A stretch of 64,000 nucleotides of DNA from Methanoculleus sp. 7T (GTDB taxonomy: Archaea > Halobacteriota > Methanomicrobia > Methanomicrobiales > Methanoculleaceae), in the NCBI RefSeq assembly GCF_023195915.1, contig NZ_JALPRP010000001.1:1178001-1242000 (forward strand). The letters run 5' to 3'. The notes beneath the pieces are model-generated. The model saw nothing but the letters and a program-made list of their open reading frames with translations, ran no database searches and had not been told where the DNA came from. Position 1 is the stretch's first letter. Every line of letters begins with the position of its first letter. Below, one piece after another: positions 32,951 to 41,323 of the stretch. Both the position numbers and the translations under genes were made by a program.

Positions 32951-33898
32951 TCACCTACTGCAGACGTAGTCGTGTACGGGGGTGAGGATATCGATGAGGT
33001 GGTCGGCTGCCGCCGATTTCAGGTCCAAGGGGTGAATCTCGCCGGCGGCGTAGGCCCGCTCGAGGTCTTCGTAGGCGGTGAACTCCCGGTCCCCGCCGAA
33101 CTTTGCAGGCCGGCGGATGGTGACCGTCCCGGTCCTGGGGAAGACGTGGTGCTGCAGGATCTGGAGCACCGGGTTGTTCTCAACCTCCGGCGGACAGAAC
33201 GCCTTCTTCATCTTCTGCTTGATCTCCTCCTCCGACTCGGCGACCGATATGACGTTTCCTGCCGACGACGACATCTTCTTCCCATCGAGGCCGCTGATGA
33301 TCGGCGTGTGGATGCAGACCGGCGCCGGATACCCGATTGAGGGGAGGTGTTCCCGCGCGAGCATGTGAATCTTTCGCTGGTCGATACCGCCGAGGGCGGC
33401 GTCCACGCCGAGGGTGACGATGTCGACCATCTGCATGATCGGATAGACCATCTGGGAGACCGTGGGGTTCTCCATCTGCCGGCCGACCTCGTCCATGCTC
33501 CTTCTCGCTCGGTTGAGGGTGATCGCCTGGGAGAGTTTCAGGACGTTGAGTTCATACTCCGGTGTGAGCTGCACGTCCGACCCGAGGACGTATTTTGCGC
33601 CGGTAAGCCCGAGCCCCTCGAAGCAGCGCCGGTTGTACTCGGCGATCTCCCGGATCTCCTCCATGGTCCCTTTGCGGTTCAGGAATGCGTGGAGGTCGGC
33701 TATGAGCACGGTCACCTCAAACCCTGCTTTCTGCAGGTCCATCAACTTGTTCACCGTCACCATGTGGCCGAGGTGGATCTCCCCGCTCGGTTCGTAGCCG
33801 GTGTAGACCCGCTTGACCGGGCGGTCGATGAGCGCACGCAGTTCCGGATCAGTGATAACCTCTACGGTATTCCGTGTCACCAGTTCGTAAGGATCCAT
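32951..33898 (-). CDS. tyrS: tyrosyl-tRNA synthetase
   Basis: A 315-residue class I synthetase of the short archaeal type. The HIGH-like motif is IHLGHM in GYEPSGEIHLGHM (near 35-47) and the KMSKS-like motif is KKMSSS in SGLDGKKMSSSAGN (near 203-216). The archaeal signature KYVLGSDVQL and MQMVDIVTLGVD are in place. It charges tRNA-Tyr in the cytoplasm. It is the first gene of the tyrS-rio1-KH group; an AT-rich segment just upstream (33940-33990) holds the promoter. Confidence 0.96.
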   Translation of the reverse strand: MDPYELVTRNTVEVITDPELRALIDRPVKRVYTGYEPSGEIHLGHMVTVNKLMDLQKAGFEVTVLIADLHAFLNRKGTMEEIREIAEYNRRCFEGLGLTGAKYVLGSDVQLTPEYELNVLKLSQAITLNRARRSMDEVGRQMENPTVSQMVYPIMQMVDIVTLGVDAALGGIDQRKIHMLAREHLPSIGYPAPVCIHTPIISGLDGKKMSSSAGNVISVAESEEEIKQKMKKAFCPPEVENNPVLQILQHHVFPRTGTVTIRRPAKFGGDREFTAYEDLERAYAAGEIHPLDLKSAAADHLIDILTPVHDYVCSR

Positions 33899-34172
33899 TA
33901 AAAATAGTGGGTTTTCCGGAGAGTTAATGGTTCTTCTAGGTGTGTCGGCTGCATACGCTTTCGTACCCTATCGACAGAGTATTTATATTGTCCCGCCTAC
34001 GGTCCCTCACGCGAAGCCGCGGAAGTTCGCGTGATTGCTGGTGAGGTTATTCCAAAGCATCTTTGCCGGGAGGGGGCACCCCCTCCCGGTCCCTCCCCAC
34101 ATGGCGATACCGAGGTTAAAGCCGTTCCCGGGAGCTTGAGTAGTGGGTGACACGTTACGGGGTTGGGAGATG
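33899..34172. other. intergenic region with an 11-bp GC-rich hairpin
   Basis: No gene seen. CCGGGAGGGGG (34066-34076) and CCCCCTCCCGG (34079-34089) form a perfect inverted repeat; the surrounding sequence (GAGGTTATTCCAAAGCATCT before it, GGCGATACCGAGG after it) resembles parts of the repeat-rich DNA at 35.2-35.5 kb. It marks the left edge of the AT-richer island. Confidence 0.55.
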
Positions 34173-35012
34173 TTAGAATTTAACTGCTGTATGCTCATTC
34201 AACGCCATATCATGATACAAAGTTCCTATGAGAATGCCAACACTCGTAAGGCTACAACGTTGAATGCGTCCTTCCCATATCTTCTGGAACTGTGGGTACC
34301 AAGGTTGCCTTTTAAAAGTATCCGTTTTTGTGAAGAATCTTTCATTCGCAAAGGGTCTGTTTATGGTTGCAGTAAGATCAATACCACCAATAAGAGCCCT
34401 GTTTATTGTAATACATGAGAGGGCTTCTAAATGCATGAGATCTAGACCACTCATCTGGTCGAGCCCTTGTAATAGCGTATCGAGAGCACTCCACCATGCC
34501 AATAGCACAGCATCATACTCATTTTGGTTTGGAAACTGTGGAGGGTTTTTGAGTCCTGGTATATAAAACACCCGAGCCATGACACCGAGAGTCTGAATTT
34601 GCCTCGTTGACAGCGACCCGATGACATCACAAGCAGCTGAACCAATCAAAGCGATATTATCCTCCGGCTCGGCAGTAAGGCGTTGAGCAATGAGTTCGGT
34701 CAATAGTGCGTGTCTGGTTTCGTTGTCGGTTGCTGCCGCAGAAATAAGGGCTTTTTGTATCAGGAGCGCTGTGCCGGGATGATCCAGCGCTTCATCGATT
34801 AGGGATTTCGCGGATGGATACTCCTTTTCCAGTCTTTCAACACGCTGTGCGAGGCGATCTAGGTAATTCTGAGCGTTTTCCTGTGCTTTGGCTTGTACTT
34901 TTGGACTGTGAGGGCGGTATTTTTCCACCAACCAGTCACAGCCTCTTTTAGCACACTCAGAAATACAATTCCCTGCGGCTCCTGCTAGTATCGCCGGCAC
35001 TAACTCCATCAT
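34173..35012 (-). CDS. unknown protein in an AT-richer island
   Basis: A 279-residue protein with no domain I can name. It begins with a weakly hydrophobic segment (ELVPAILAGAAGNCISECAK), then a helical, coiled-coil-like region (near 40-75, with AQRVERLEKEYPSAKSLIDE), then a mixed region with ALLAWW-like hydrophobic patches. Base composition and third-codon positions are much less GC-rich than in neighbours, and repeat-rich noncoding DNA lies on both sides. This suggests horizontal acquisition. A defence-related role is possible because such orphan genes often are, but nothing in the sequence proves it. Confidence 0.7.
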   Translation of the reverse strand: MMELVPAILAGAAGNCISECAKRGCDWLVEKYRPHSPKVQAKAQENAQNYLDRLAQRVERLEKEYPSAKSLIDEALDHPGTALLIQKALISAAATDNETRHALLTELIAQRLTAEPEDNIALIGSAACDVIGSLSTRQIQTLGVMARVFYIPGLKNPPQFPNQNEYDAVLLAWWSALDTLLQGLDQMSGLDLMHLEALSCITINRALIGGIDLTATINRPFANERFFTKTDTFKRQPWYPQFQKIWEGRIQRCSLTSVGILIGTLYHDMALNEHTAVKF

Positions 35013-35168
35013 ACAAACTCCATTCGTTCTCCCCGCTTTATTAAAATTCCGTTAAATTAAGGCAGTGGATTACGATTAATTAAAATTTTGGCTCTGTTGA
35101 ATCCCTACATGTTGGCTCTCGATAATCGCACTCATGGGGCACGGCTTTCCACCGGATATCTCCATGAC

Positions 35169-35223
35169 TGCCCCCGCCCCTCAGGGGCGGGGGAGGAGCG
35201 CGAAGCGCGGGTGGGGTGGGGTT
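35169..35223 (+). repeat. dispersed repeat copy A
   Basis: A perfect 10-bp stem CCCCCGCCCC/GGGGCGGGGG with loop TCA is followed by AGGAGCGCGAAGCGCGGG and a GGGGTGGGG tail. The same order of parts recurs at 35820 and 56328. Confidence 0.75.
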
Positions 35224-35299
35224 GATACATGTAGAACTTTGTGGGTTCGAGACAGGGGAGGGGGATGCTCCCCCCTCCCCGTCAGCCCCACCCCCAATG

Positions 35300-35322
35300 G
35301 CGATAGCCACCACGGTCCACTG
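35300..35322 (+). repeat. conserved block associated with repeat copy A
   Basis: GCGATAGCCACCACGGTCCA, then CTG, matches the block at 56424-56446 at 22 of 23 bases. In both places it lies about 100 bp to the right of the hairpin repeat. Confidence 0.7.
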
Positions 35323-35482
35323 TAGGGAGACATGCCAAGGGAAAAGGCCGATCCCGGGGACAAGCCAGGTCCAGCACCGCCCTCATCGGGGCAGGGAAAG
35401 ACCTGAACTGGGTTTCAACAAAGCCAAAATATTGATAGCTCTGAGGTTGTCCCAGTACGCCTCTGCTGGGAGGGGGCACCCC

Positions 35483-35690
35483 TTCGAAGACCAAAGGTCT
35501 TCTCGAACTCCTCCCCTTTCGGGGAGTCGTTTCTCGCACCTTTAGTGCTCATGCATCCGCCGTTCCGCCGGAAGCACTCGAAACTCTTCGAGTTTCTCAA
35601 GCTCCCTATCGTCGCACCTCCCGACCCTCCCCCGAGTTGCGATAAGCGACGTTCCTGCCGGAACGTCGCTCGAGCACCGAAGGTGCGAAT
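35483..35690. repeat. array of short tight-loop hairpins
   Basis: Successive inverted repeats: GAAGACC/GGTCTTC (35486-35502), CTCCCC/GGGGAG (35511-35526), GCAC/GTGC (35536-35548), GAAACTC/GAGTTTC (35580-35596), AGCGACGTTCC/GGAACGTCGCT (35645-35670) and GCACC/GGTGC (35674-35686). Loops are three to five bases. Linkers often contain CTCG or TCGAA. Confidence 0.65.
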
Positions 35691-35819
35691 CCAGTGTGAA
35701 GCCGTTTCATCAATTCGATGCCGTATAATGTCGATTCCTCCGAAAATCTGTGTAAGGGTGCTCTACATCAGGTGGATCTTCGATCGCCGAACACTTTTGG
35801 GACGACTTCATGATCGGAC

Positions 35820-35872
35820 TGCCCGCCCCCAAGAGGGGGCGGGAGGAGCGCGAAGCGCGGGCGGGAGGGGGA
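35820..35872 (+). repeat. dispersed repeat copy B
   Basis: A 9-bp stem CCCGCCCCC/GGGGGCGGG with loop AAGA is followed by AGGAGCGCGAAGCGCGGG and a GGGAGGGGG tail. It matches copies A and C in structure, with the stem sequence changed in a compensating way. Confidence 0.75.
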
Positions 35873-35960
35873 GTCCCAGACCTCCCGGTGCTTGAGGGTT
35901 GCCGCCCTCAGGAAAATTGTTTTGCGAAGGAGAGTGCCCTCTCCTCCCCAGCCCGGCGGT

Positions 35961-36986
35961 TCACTTGATGGCGACGAGGCCGAGCGCTTCGTTGGTCATC
36001 CGGATGGACTCTTCGGGGTCCTTCACCGTCCCCATCAGGGCACGAATGCAGTCGATGTTCTCCGGGATGACGTCGGCCTCCTGGTGGATGGCCTGGAAGC
36101 AGTAGAACTCTTTTCCGTTCAGGACCGAGACCGACTCCTCAAAGACGCCGTTCTCCCAGAGATCGGTCCTCGGCCGGCCGAGGTCCTGGGTGTACTCACG
36201 GAGCTGGGCGTTGCTCTTGATCCCGGTGGCCTTGCGGACGATCCCGATGCGGCTGTGGTTCTCAAAGACCTTCAGCACCTCGTCCCGGGTGGTCTCGCGT
36301 TTTAGATCCATCTGTATCGAGTGCATGTGCATAAACGTCGTCGGGACGATCATCGCGAGGGTGACGATGTTGATGTGCGGGAGGACGGTCTGGACGTCGG
36401 GGCCGTGGTGGCTCGGGATGGAGGCCGGGTTGAGGACGATGGCATCGATTGGTCCACGTTTGACGTCGTCGGGGTCCGCTCCGCGCCGGACCATCACCGC
36501 CCTGACCCGCTCGACGCCGAAGGCCTGGTCCATGGCGTGGATGAGCCGGACGAGCCCGGTGCTGTTGCACGAGACGACCCTGGCGAACTGGTGCCCCTCG
36601 GCCTCCTTATAGTTCGCGTGGGCGTTGAAGGAGAACCCGGCGACCTCGTGCTCCTCGCCGCCCTGGAAGATCGCCTTTTTGCCGAGGCGCTCATAGATCA
36701 GTCTGTTCTTCTCTCCAACGCCGCCCGGGGTGGCGTCCACGACGATGTCGGCCGCTTTCAGCATCGTCTCGACGTCGCCTGCAACCTCAAGCCCGGCCTT
36801 CTCGAACGCCGGTTTCTTCGAGAGGTCGGCGATGTAGAGGGGATACCCGTGCTTTCTCGCGACGTAGGCCTCGGCGGAGACGCTCGTCTTTGAGACCCCG
36901 ATGACTTCCATGTCGGGCTGTGCGGCGACCGCATCGGCGACCCGTTTGCCGATGGTGCCGTAGCCGTTGATTGCGACTTTGATCAT
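35961..36986 (-). CDS. gap: type II (archaeal) glyceraldehyde-3-phosphate dehydrogenase
   Basis: A 341-residue archaeal phosphorylating GAPDH, mainly used for gluconeogenesis in methanogens. The dinucleotide fold opens with VAINGYGTIGKRVADAV, and the catalytic Cys140 is in VVSCNSTGLVR. The HMHSIQMDLK segment and the C-terminal ENIDCIRALMG are typical of the archaeal branch. The start is ATG 36986; seven extra codons upstream are not used. A TATA element 26 bases before the ATG predicts a nearly leaderless mRNA. It stands alone, beside the repeat-rich island. Confidence 0.96.
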   Translation of the reverse strand: MIKVAINGYGTIGKRVADAVAAQPDMEVIGVSKTSVSAEAYVARKHGYPLYIADLSKKPAFEKAGLEVAGDVETMLKAADIVVDATPGGVGEKNRLIYERLGKKAIFQGGEEHEVAGFSFNAHANYKEAEGHQFARVVSCNSTGLVRLIHAMDQAFGVERVRAVMVRRGADPDDVKRGPIDAIVLNPASIPSHHGPDVQTVLPHINIVTLAMIVPTTFMHMHSIQMDLKRETTRDEVLKVFENHSRIGIVRKATGIKSNAQLREYTQDLGRPRTDLWENGVFEESVSVLNGKEFYCFQAIHQEADVIPENIDCIRALMGTVKDPEESIRMTNEALGLVAIK

Positions 36987-37005
36987 GCATGATGGAATAC
37001 AGAAC

Positions 37006-37018
37006 AAAAATTAATAAA
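37006..37018 (-). promoter_or_regulatory. TATA-type promoter of gap
   Basis: Minus-strand TTTATTAATTTTT is centred about 26 bases before the gap start codon, which places transcription start at or next to the ATG. Confidence 0.6.
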
Positions 37019-37245
37019 GGTTGCTGATTTGTAAATAGGGGCGCTATTACGTGTTCTTACTGCAAATAACCGGTCTAGGATGTTCATAATTTTAATCAGG
37101 CGGCGCATCTCCGATAAAAGCGATCTCAAGATATAAACGAAGCCGGTTTCTATATGCTCCGCAAGGTCGGCGAAGTCCTCCCCCTCCGCTCCCCGAGCGC
37201 CGCGGCAGGGCTTATATCGGGCGGAGGCCATGAGCATACATACCC

Positions 37246-37815
37246 ATGGATACGCAACCCGTCCTTGTAACCGACCGCCTGCTCCTGCGGCCGTTCGACG
37301 TTGCCGACGCTCCCGTCGTGCAGCGGCTTTGCGGAGACTACGCCGTTGCCGCGACGACTCTTCTTCCCTACCCCTACCCGGACGGCCTCGCCGAGGTATG
37401 GATCGCCTCCCTCAGCGAGGGGATCGAGCGCGGCGAGGCCGCGGCCTTCGCCGTCACGGTTCCCCCGGAAGGCAACCTGATCGGCGGCGTCCGCCTGCAG
37501 ATCGACAGGGTCCACGCCCGCGGCGAGCTCGGGTTCTGGGTGGGGAGGCCCTGCTGGGGCCGCGGATACGCCACCGAAGCGGTCGGCGCAGTGATCGAGT
37601 ACGGGTTCTCGGTCCTTGGGCTGCACCGGGTCTATGCCGTCCATTTCTCCCGGAACCCGGCCTCGGGCCGGGTGATGGAGAAGTGCGGGATGCTCCGCGA
37701 AGGCCGTTTCAGAGAGCATGTCAGAAAGTGGGGCGTCTATGAGGATGTCGATGTCTGGGGGATCATCCGGGAGCCGGCCTTTCGCACCGGAACGCGTATC
37801 CCCTCGCCGTTGTGA
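37246..37815 (+). CDS. GNAT acetyltransferase, RimJ/RimL type (first of a tandem pair)
   Basis: A 189-residue acetyltransferase of the RimJ/RimL branch. It starts with the family phrase LVTDRLLLRPFDVADA, has the acetyl-CoA loop GYATEAVGAVIEYGF around residues 107-121, and ends with HFSRNPASGRVMEKCGMLRE. The likely substrates are protein N-termini or small amines, not identifiable here. A close paralogue follows after 11 bp. A TATA-like GCTTATATCGG lies about 35 bases before the ATG at 37246. Confidence 0.9.
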   Translation: MDTQPVLVTDRLLLRPFDVADAPVVQRLCGDYAVAATTLLPYPYPDGLAEVWIASLSEGIERGEAAAFAVTVPPEGNLIGGVRLQIDRVHARGELGFWVGRPCWGRGYATEAVGAVIEYGFSVLGLHRVYAVHFSRNPASGRVMEKCGMLREGRFREHVRKWGVYEDVDVWGIIREPAFRTGTRIPSPL

Positions 37816-37826
37816 AGGGCGCCCCT

Positions 37827-38414
37827 ATGACCGGACAGCCTATCCTCGTCACCGACCGCCTGCTTCTGCGGCCGTTCGACCTTGCGGATGCTTCCGACGT
37901 GCAGCGGCTCGCCGGCGACTACGAGGTCGCGTCCTCCGACCTCGGCATACCTTACCCCTACCCCGACGGGGCGGCGGAGGCCTGGATCGCCACCCTCCGG
38001 CCCGGGTTCGAGAAGGGTGTGCACGCCGTCTACGCGGTTACGCTCCTCGGCGAGCGGAACCTCGTGGGCGCGGCCGGCCTCGTGGAGGTCAACCGCCGTC
38101 ACGGGCGGGCGGAGCTCGGCTACTGGGTGGGGAGGCCTTACTGGGGCCGCGGATACGCCACCGAGGCCGCCCGGGCGGTGATCGAGTACGGATTCTTCGT
38201 GATGGGGCTGCACCGAGTTTACGCCATGCACTTCTCCCGGAACCCTGCCTCGGGCCGGGTGATGGAGAAGTGCGGAATGGTGCATGAAGCGCATCTCCGG
38301 GAGCACGACCGAAAGTTCGGCGTTTTTGAGGATGTCGAGGTCCGGGGGGTCCTCCGGGACGAATGGCGGCAGCGGTGCACGGAGCCGGCGATCCGGGAAT
38401 GCCGGGTACGTTGA
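37827..38414 (+). CDS. GNAT acetyltransferase, RimJ/RimL type (second of a tandem pair)
   Basis: A 195-residue paralogue of the preceding gene, with the same opening LVTDRLLLRPFDLADA and nearly the same segments WGRGYATEAARAVIEYGFF and HFSRNPASGRVMEKCGM. Differences concentrate in residues 25-60 and in the last 30, where substrate specificity usually resides. ATG 37827 has AAGGG upstream; a GTG at 37812 overlapping the previous stop codon is a possible alternative. The pair is clearly a tandem duplication. Confidence 0.9.
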   Translation: MTGQPILVTDRLLLRPFDLADASDVQRLAGDYEVASSDLGIPYPYPDGAAEAWIATLRPGFEKGVHAVYAVTLLGERNLVGAAGLVEVNRRHGRAELGYWVGRPYWGRGYATEAARAVIEYGFFVMGLHRVYAMHFSRNPASGRVMEKCGMVHEAHLREHDRKFGVFEDVEVRGVLRDEWRQRCTEPAIRECRVR

Positions 38415-38709
38415 ACCGAGCGGTTCAATGATAGAACCCCTGCTGTACGGGGAATATATCACTCGCCAGGCCGACGGAGTAATGGGGAATGTGAATGGGG
38501 TTCGCCCCCCACTCTGTCATTGACCCCGCCGGAGGCGTCCATCCGTGCCCTGATTTCCTCCACCGGACAGATAGCCGGATGACGACTGCCTGCGGCGTGA
38601 GTGCGGTTTTGTGTCTTACCTTCTGACGGAGATAGTATACCCCGAGGGTGCGCCCTCGTAAGCGGTCCCGACGAGGGCTTCTCTAGGTACTACCGCCGCG
38701 CGAAGTTCG

Positions 38710-38991
38710 TCAGCCCCGGGCCTTCCGCTCCGCCCAGTAGGCTTCCGCTTCTTCTTCCATCTCCTCGAGCCGGTCGTAGTAGTCGGGGAACTCGTTGAGG
38801 TGCGCAAGGGCTATCTTCGCCGTCAGGAGGAGGTCGTCGTCGGTGACGTTCGTCTTCGGATCGTGGAGGCCGTGCTCGAGCTCCACGACCATACCGCGCC
38901 GGAACTGCTCGACGTCGAACTCCTTCCAGGCGATGCCGAGCTGCTCGCCCATCGCCTTTGCTTCTCCGGGGGTTACATGCGTTCGTACCAT
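38710..38991 (-). CDS. DUF5661 family protein
   Basis: A 93-residue acidic, helix-rich protein matching the DUF5661 pattern: TPGEAKAMGEQLGIAWKEFD, then FRRGMVVELEHGLHDPKTNV and TAKIALAHLNEFPDYYDRLE. The family has no known function and is found in archaea and bacteria, often as single genes. It is transcribed toward the tandem GNAT genes. No signal peptide or metal motif is seen. Confidence 0.8.
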   Translation of the reverse strand: MVRTHVTPGEAKAMGEQLGIAWKEFDVEQFRRGMVVELEHGLHDPKTNVTDDDLLLTAKIALAHLNEFPDYYDRLEEMEEEAEAYWAERKARG

Positions 38992-39107
38992 GCGTTTCTC
39001 CTCATCGAGTGAGATGGGTGTCGGGGCATATGAGCCTGACGGCCCCCTCGAGTGCGGGCGATCCGAAACCCCCTTCTCCCCCGGAAGAGCACCTCACTCT
39101 AGGAAGT

Positions 39108-39491
39108 ATGGCGGAATCTCTCAACCTCCCCGGAGTTGGGGCGGGCATCCCGGTGCGGGATGCGAAGAACCCGATCTTTGCGGCTGGCCTCTCCCTCCTC
39201 TTCCCGGGGCTCGGGCAGGTCTACAACGGGCAGACGGGGAAGGGCATCCTGGTGCTCCTTGGGGTACTCGCGGGACTTCTCGTGATGCTCATCCCGGGAG
39301 TTGCCGTCTGGCTCTTTGGCGTCTACGACGCTTATGCCACGGCACGGCGGATGAACACGGGGACTATCTCTTTCCGGGAGATGCGCTGGATCTCGGTCGT
39401 CCTCTTCATGATCGTCTGGACGATCGGGGTGCTTGTATTTCTCGCGCTCCTTGCGTTTGCGGCGTTTGCGGCCTTCACCGCGGCGCTGTAA
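39108..39491 (+). CDS. TM2-like small membrane protein
   Basis: A 127-residue membrane protein with three to four hydrophobic segments. LSLLFPGLGQVYNGQTGKG at about residues 27-45 is the TM2-type signature, and GVYDAYATARRMN follows the second helix. ATG 39108 has AGGA upstream; ATG 39030 would add 26 Pro-rich residues and cannot be excluded. Function unknown; such proteins usually associate with membrane complexes. A protein with a similar PGLGQ...NG...KG pattern is encoded at 47003-47488. Confidence 0.8.
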   Translation: MAESLNLPGVGAGIPVRDAKNPIFAAGLSLLFPGLGQVYNGQTGKGILVLLGVLAGLLVMLIPGVAVWLFGVYDAYATARRMNTGTISFREMRWISVVLFMIVWTIGVLVFLALLAFAAFAAFTAAL

Positions 39492-39578
39492 GACGGAAGC
39501 CCATAACCCGGGGGTTTGAGCGCCGGGACCGTACGTCCCCGCAACTCTTATCCTCCCTCACCACCTCCACCCCCGGTC

Positions 39579-39791
39579 ATGCAGCGCCAGGCCGTCGAGT
39601 CCACGAACATCAAATCGGTCGGCTACGACCCGGAAGATGAGGTTCTGGAGATCGAGTTCCATAGCGGCGGGGTCTACCAGTATCTCGGAGTCCCGCCCGC
39701 CGTCTACGAAGGGATTCTTGCGGCCCGGTCGAAGGGCCGGTACTTCGGGGAGTTCGTCAGACTGCGCTACCCCTACGAGAAGGTCAGGTGA
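39579..39791 (+). CDS. KTSC-domain protein (first of a pair)
   Basis: A 70-residue protein formed by a KTSC domain: STNIKSVGYDPEDEVLEIEF, then GGVYQYLGVPPAVYEGILAA and GRYFGEFVRLRYP. The domain is small, of unknown function, and in larger proteins is linked to nucleic-acid enzymes. ATG 39579 begins right after a Pro-rich untranslated stretch. A second, diverged KTSC gene follows after 55 bp. Confidence 0.8.
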   Translation: MQRQAVESTNIKSVGYDPEDEVLEIEFHSGGVYQYLGVPPAVYEGILAARSKGRYFGEFVRLRYPYEKVR

Positions 39792-39846
39792 CGGACCCAC
39801 TCCCCGGCCGCAACCGCTATCATCACCCCCGATCACATCGGCCCGT

Positions 39847-40083
39847 ATGTCTCGACAGTCGGCCGGACCCACCGGCATCAAGTCCCTCGGATACGACCCG
39901 ATCACGAAGGCACTGCTCGTCACGTGCGAGAGCGGAGACGCCTACCGCTACACCGGCGTCGGAATGGAGGTCTACGAGAGTCTCCTCGCGGCCCCCGACC
40001 GGGGGCAGTTCGTCCGCGAGTCAATCGAGGGCAAGTATCCTCGGAAGAAGTATCCCTGCATGGCGGTGGGAGAGGACGTCTGA
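39847..40083 (+). CDS. KTSC-domain protein (second of a pair)
   Basis: A 78-residue KTSC protein: GPTGIKSLGYDPITKALLVT, then GDAYRYTGVGMEVYESLLAA and GQFVRESIEGKYPRKKYPC. It aligns along its length with the neighbouring KTSC protein but keeps only about one third identity, so the duplication is old or the pair came from different sources. The start codon ATG at 39847 is the first that fits the domain. Confidence 0.78.
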   Translation: MSRQSAGPTGIKSLGYDPITKALLVTCESGDAYRYTGVGMEVYESLLAAPDRGQFVRESIEGKYPRKKYPCMAVGEDV

Positions 40084-40369
40084 CCCGGAGCCCGCATCCT
40101 CCCTGCCCGGGATCGCCCGCAAGGCGGCGCGTTGCGGTTAACTTCCGGCCCTCGGGCCCCACTCGCGAGCGACGAGGTTTAGGGACGCCGAATCCCGGAT
40201 CCGGTCCGGCAGGGTCGCCTCTCTCGGTGGCGGCGGCCGGGGGTCGGGAAAAGGCCGCCCGGATGTATGCATCGTCTCCGGCCGGGTTTCCGGCCGGAGG
40301 CGTAGGTTTATGCCCGTTGTCCGCGTAGTTCGAGAAGAGAAGCACCTGCCATCGAAAGGAGTGACCCAG

Positions 40370-41323
40370 ATGACGACCGTGATTGCCGTTGACCTCGGCG
40401 GGACCAATCTCCGCACCGCCTTGATCGATTCCGACGCGACCGTTCTAGCCTATACTGCCACTAGGACCCCGACCAGGGGGCCTTCGGGGCAGGTGATCAC
40501 CGACGCGATCATCGCCCGGATCGAGGCCCTCCTTGCGTCGCCGCAAGGAAGGGAGGTCGCCGGGGATATCGCCGTTATCGGCGTCGGATCGGCCGGCCCG
40601 CTCGATCTCGGCCGCGGGTGGGTCACAAACTCCCCAAACATCGCCTTCCCGGTCGTGGAGATCACCGAACCGCTCCGCGAGCGGTTCGGGCTCCCGGTCG
40701 CCCTGATCAACGATGCCCGGGCAGGTGTCCTCGGCGAGCGGTGGGCGGGCGCGGCGCGCGACTCCGAGAACGTCGTCTATGTCACCCTCTCCACCGGCAT
40801 CGGCGGCGGCGCGGTGGTGAACGGCCGCCTCTTGCTCGGGGTGAGCGGGAACGCCGGGGAAGTCGGGCACCTCTCCGTCGATACCCACTACAACCTCACC
40901 TGCGGGTGCGGGCTCATCGGCCACTGGGAGGGCTACGCCTCGGCAAAGTATGTCCCCCAGTTCTTTGCGGCATGGCGGGAGGAGGCCGATATCCGGCGGG
41001 TAGCCTTCGACGCAACCTCAGCCCGGAAGATCTTCGAGGCGGCCCGGGCTGAGGACCCGGTCGCCCTCGCGTTCATGGAGGCGCTTGGGCAGGTGAACGC
41101 CCGCGGGGTCTCAAACATCATCGTCGCCTATAACCCCGACGTGATCGTGCTCGACGGGCCGCTCGCCCAATTTCACGGGGATATCGTGATCCGGCACATG
41201 GAGCCGTACATCGACCGCTACCTCACCCTCCCGAGGATCGTCGTCTCCGGCCTCGCGGGAAGGGCGCCGCTCCTCGGTGCGGCGTTCTACGCACTGGATA
41301 CGCAACAGGAGGGAAGCGAATGA
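40370..41323 (+). CDS. ROK-family sugar kinase
   Basis: A 317-residue ROK protein, probably a glucokinase or related sugar kinase. Motifs: ATP site DLGGTNLRTALID at 8-20, substrate-site LINDARAGVLGERW, phosphate 2 motif STGIGGGAVVNG, and the region of the ROK zinc site, TCGCGLIGHWEGYAS. In that site the usual third Cys is His, so zinc binding may be altered. ATG 40370 has a strong AGGAGTGA site. It overlaps the phosphatase gene by ATGA. An alpha-glucan phosphorylase gene lies 2 kb downstream, giving a carbohydrate context. Confidence 0.9.
   Translation: MTTVIAVDLGGTNLRTALIDSDATVLAYTATRTPTRGPSGQVITDAIIARIEALLASPQGREVAGDIAVIGVGSAGPLDLGRGWVTNSPNIAFPVVEITEPLRERFGLPVALINDARAGVLGERWAGAARDSENVVYVTLSTGIGGGAVVNGRLLLGVSGNAGEVGHLSVDTHYNLTCGCGLIGHWEGYASAKYVPQFFAAWREEADIRRVAFDATSARKIFEAARAEDPVALAFMEALGQVNARGVSNIIVAYNPDVIVLDGPLAQFHGDIVIRHMEPYIDRYLTLPRIVVSGLAGRAPLLGAAFYALDTQQEGSE

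Larger units (their letters stand above)
35013..35960. other. repeat- and hairpin-rich noncoding region
   Basis: About 950 bp without a supportable gene. From left to right: an AT-rich promoter-like part (35040-35100), dispersed repeat copy A with its conserved partner block (35169-35322), a hairpin GGGGAGGGGG/CCCCCCTCCCC near 35253-35280, a run of at least six short hairpins (35483-35690), and dispersed repeat copy B (35820-35872). Short frames here have no gene-like features. Confidence 0.7.

Noticed and set aside
35240-35262. tRNA T-arm-like GGGTTCGAGA
   Set aside because: The flanking bases do not form a T stem and no acceptor or anticodon stem is found around it.
35480-35690. CRISPR array
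   Set aside because: Hairpins differ from one another and are not separated by uniform spacers; no cas genes occur in the window.
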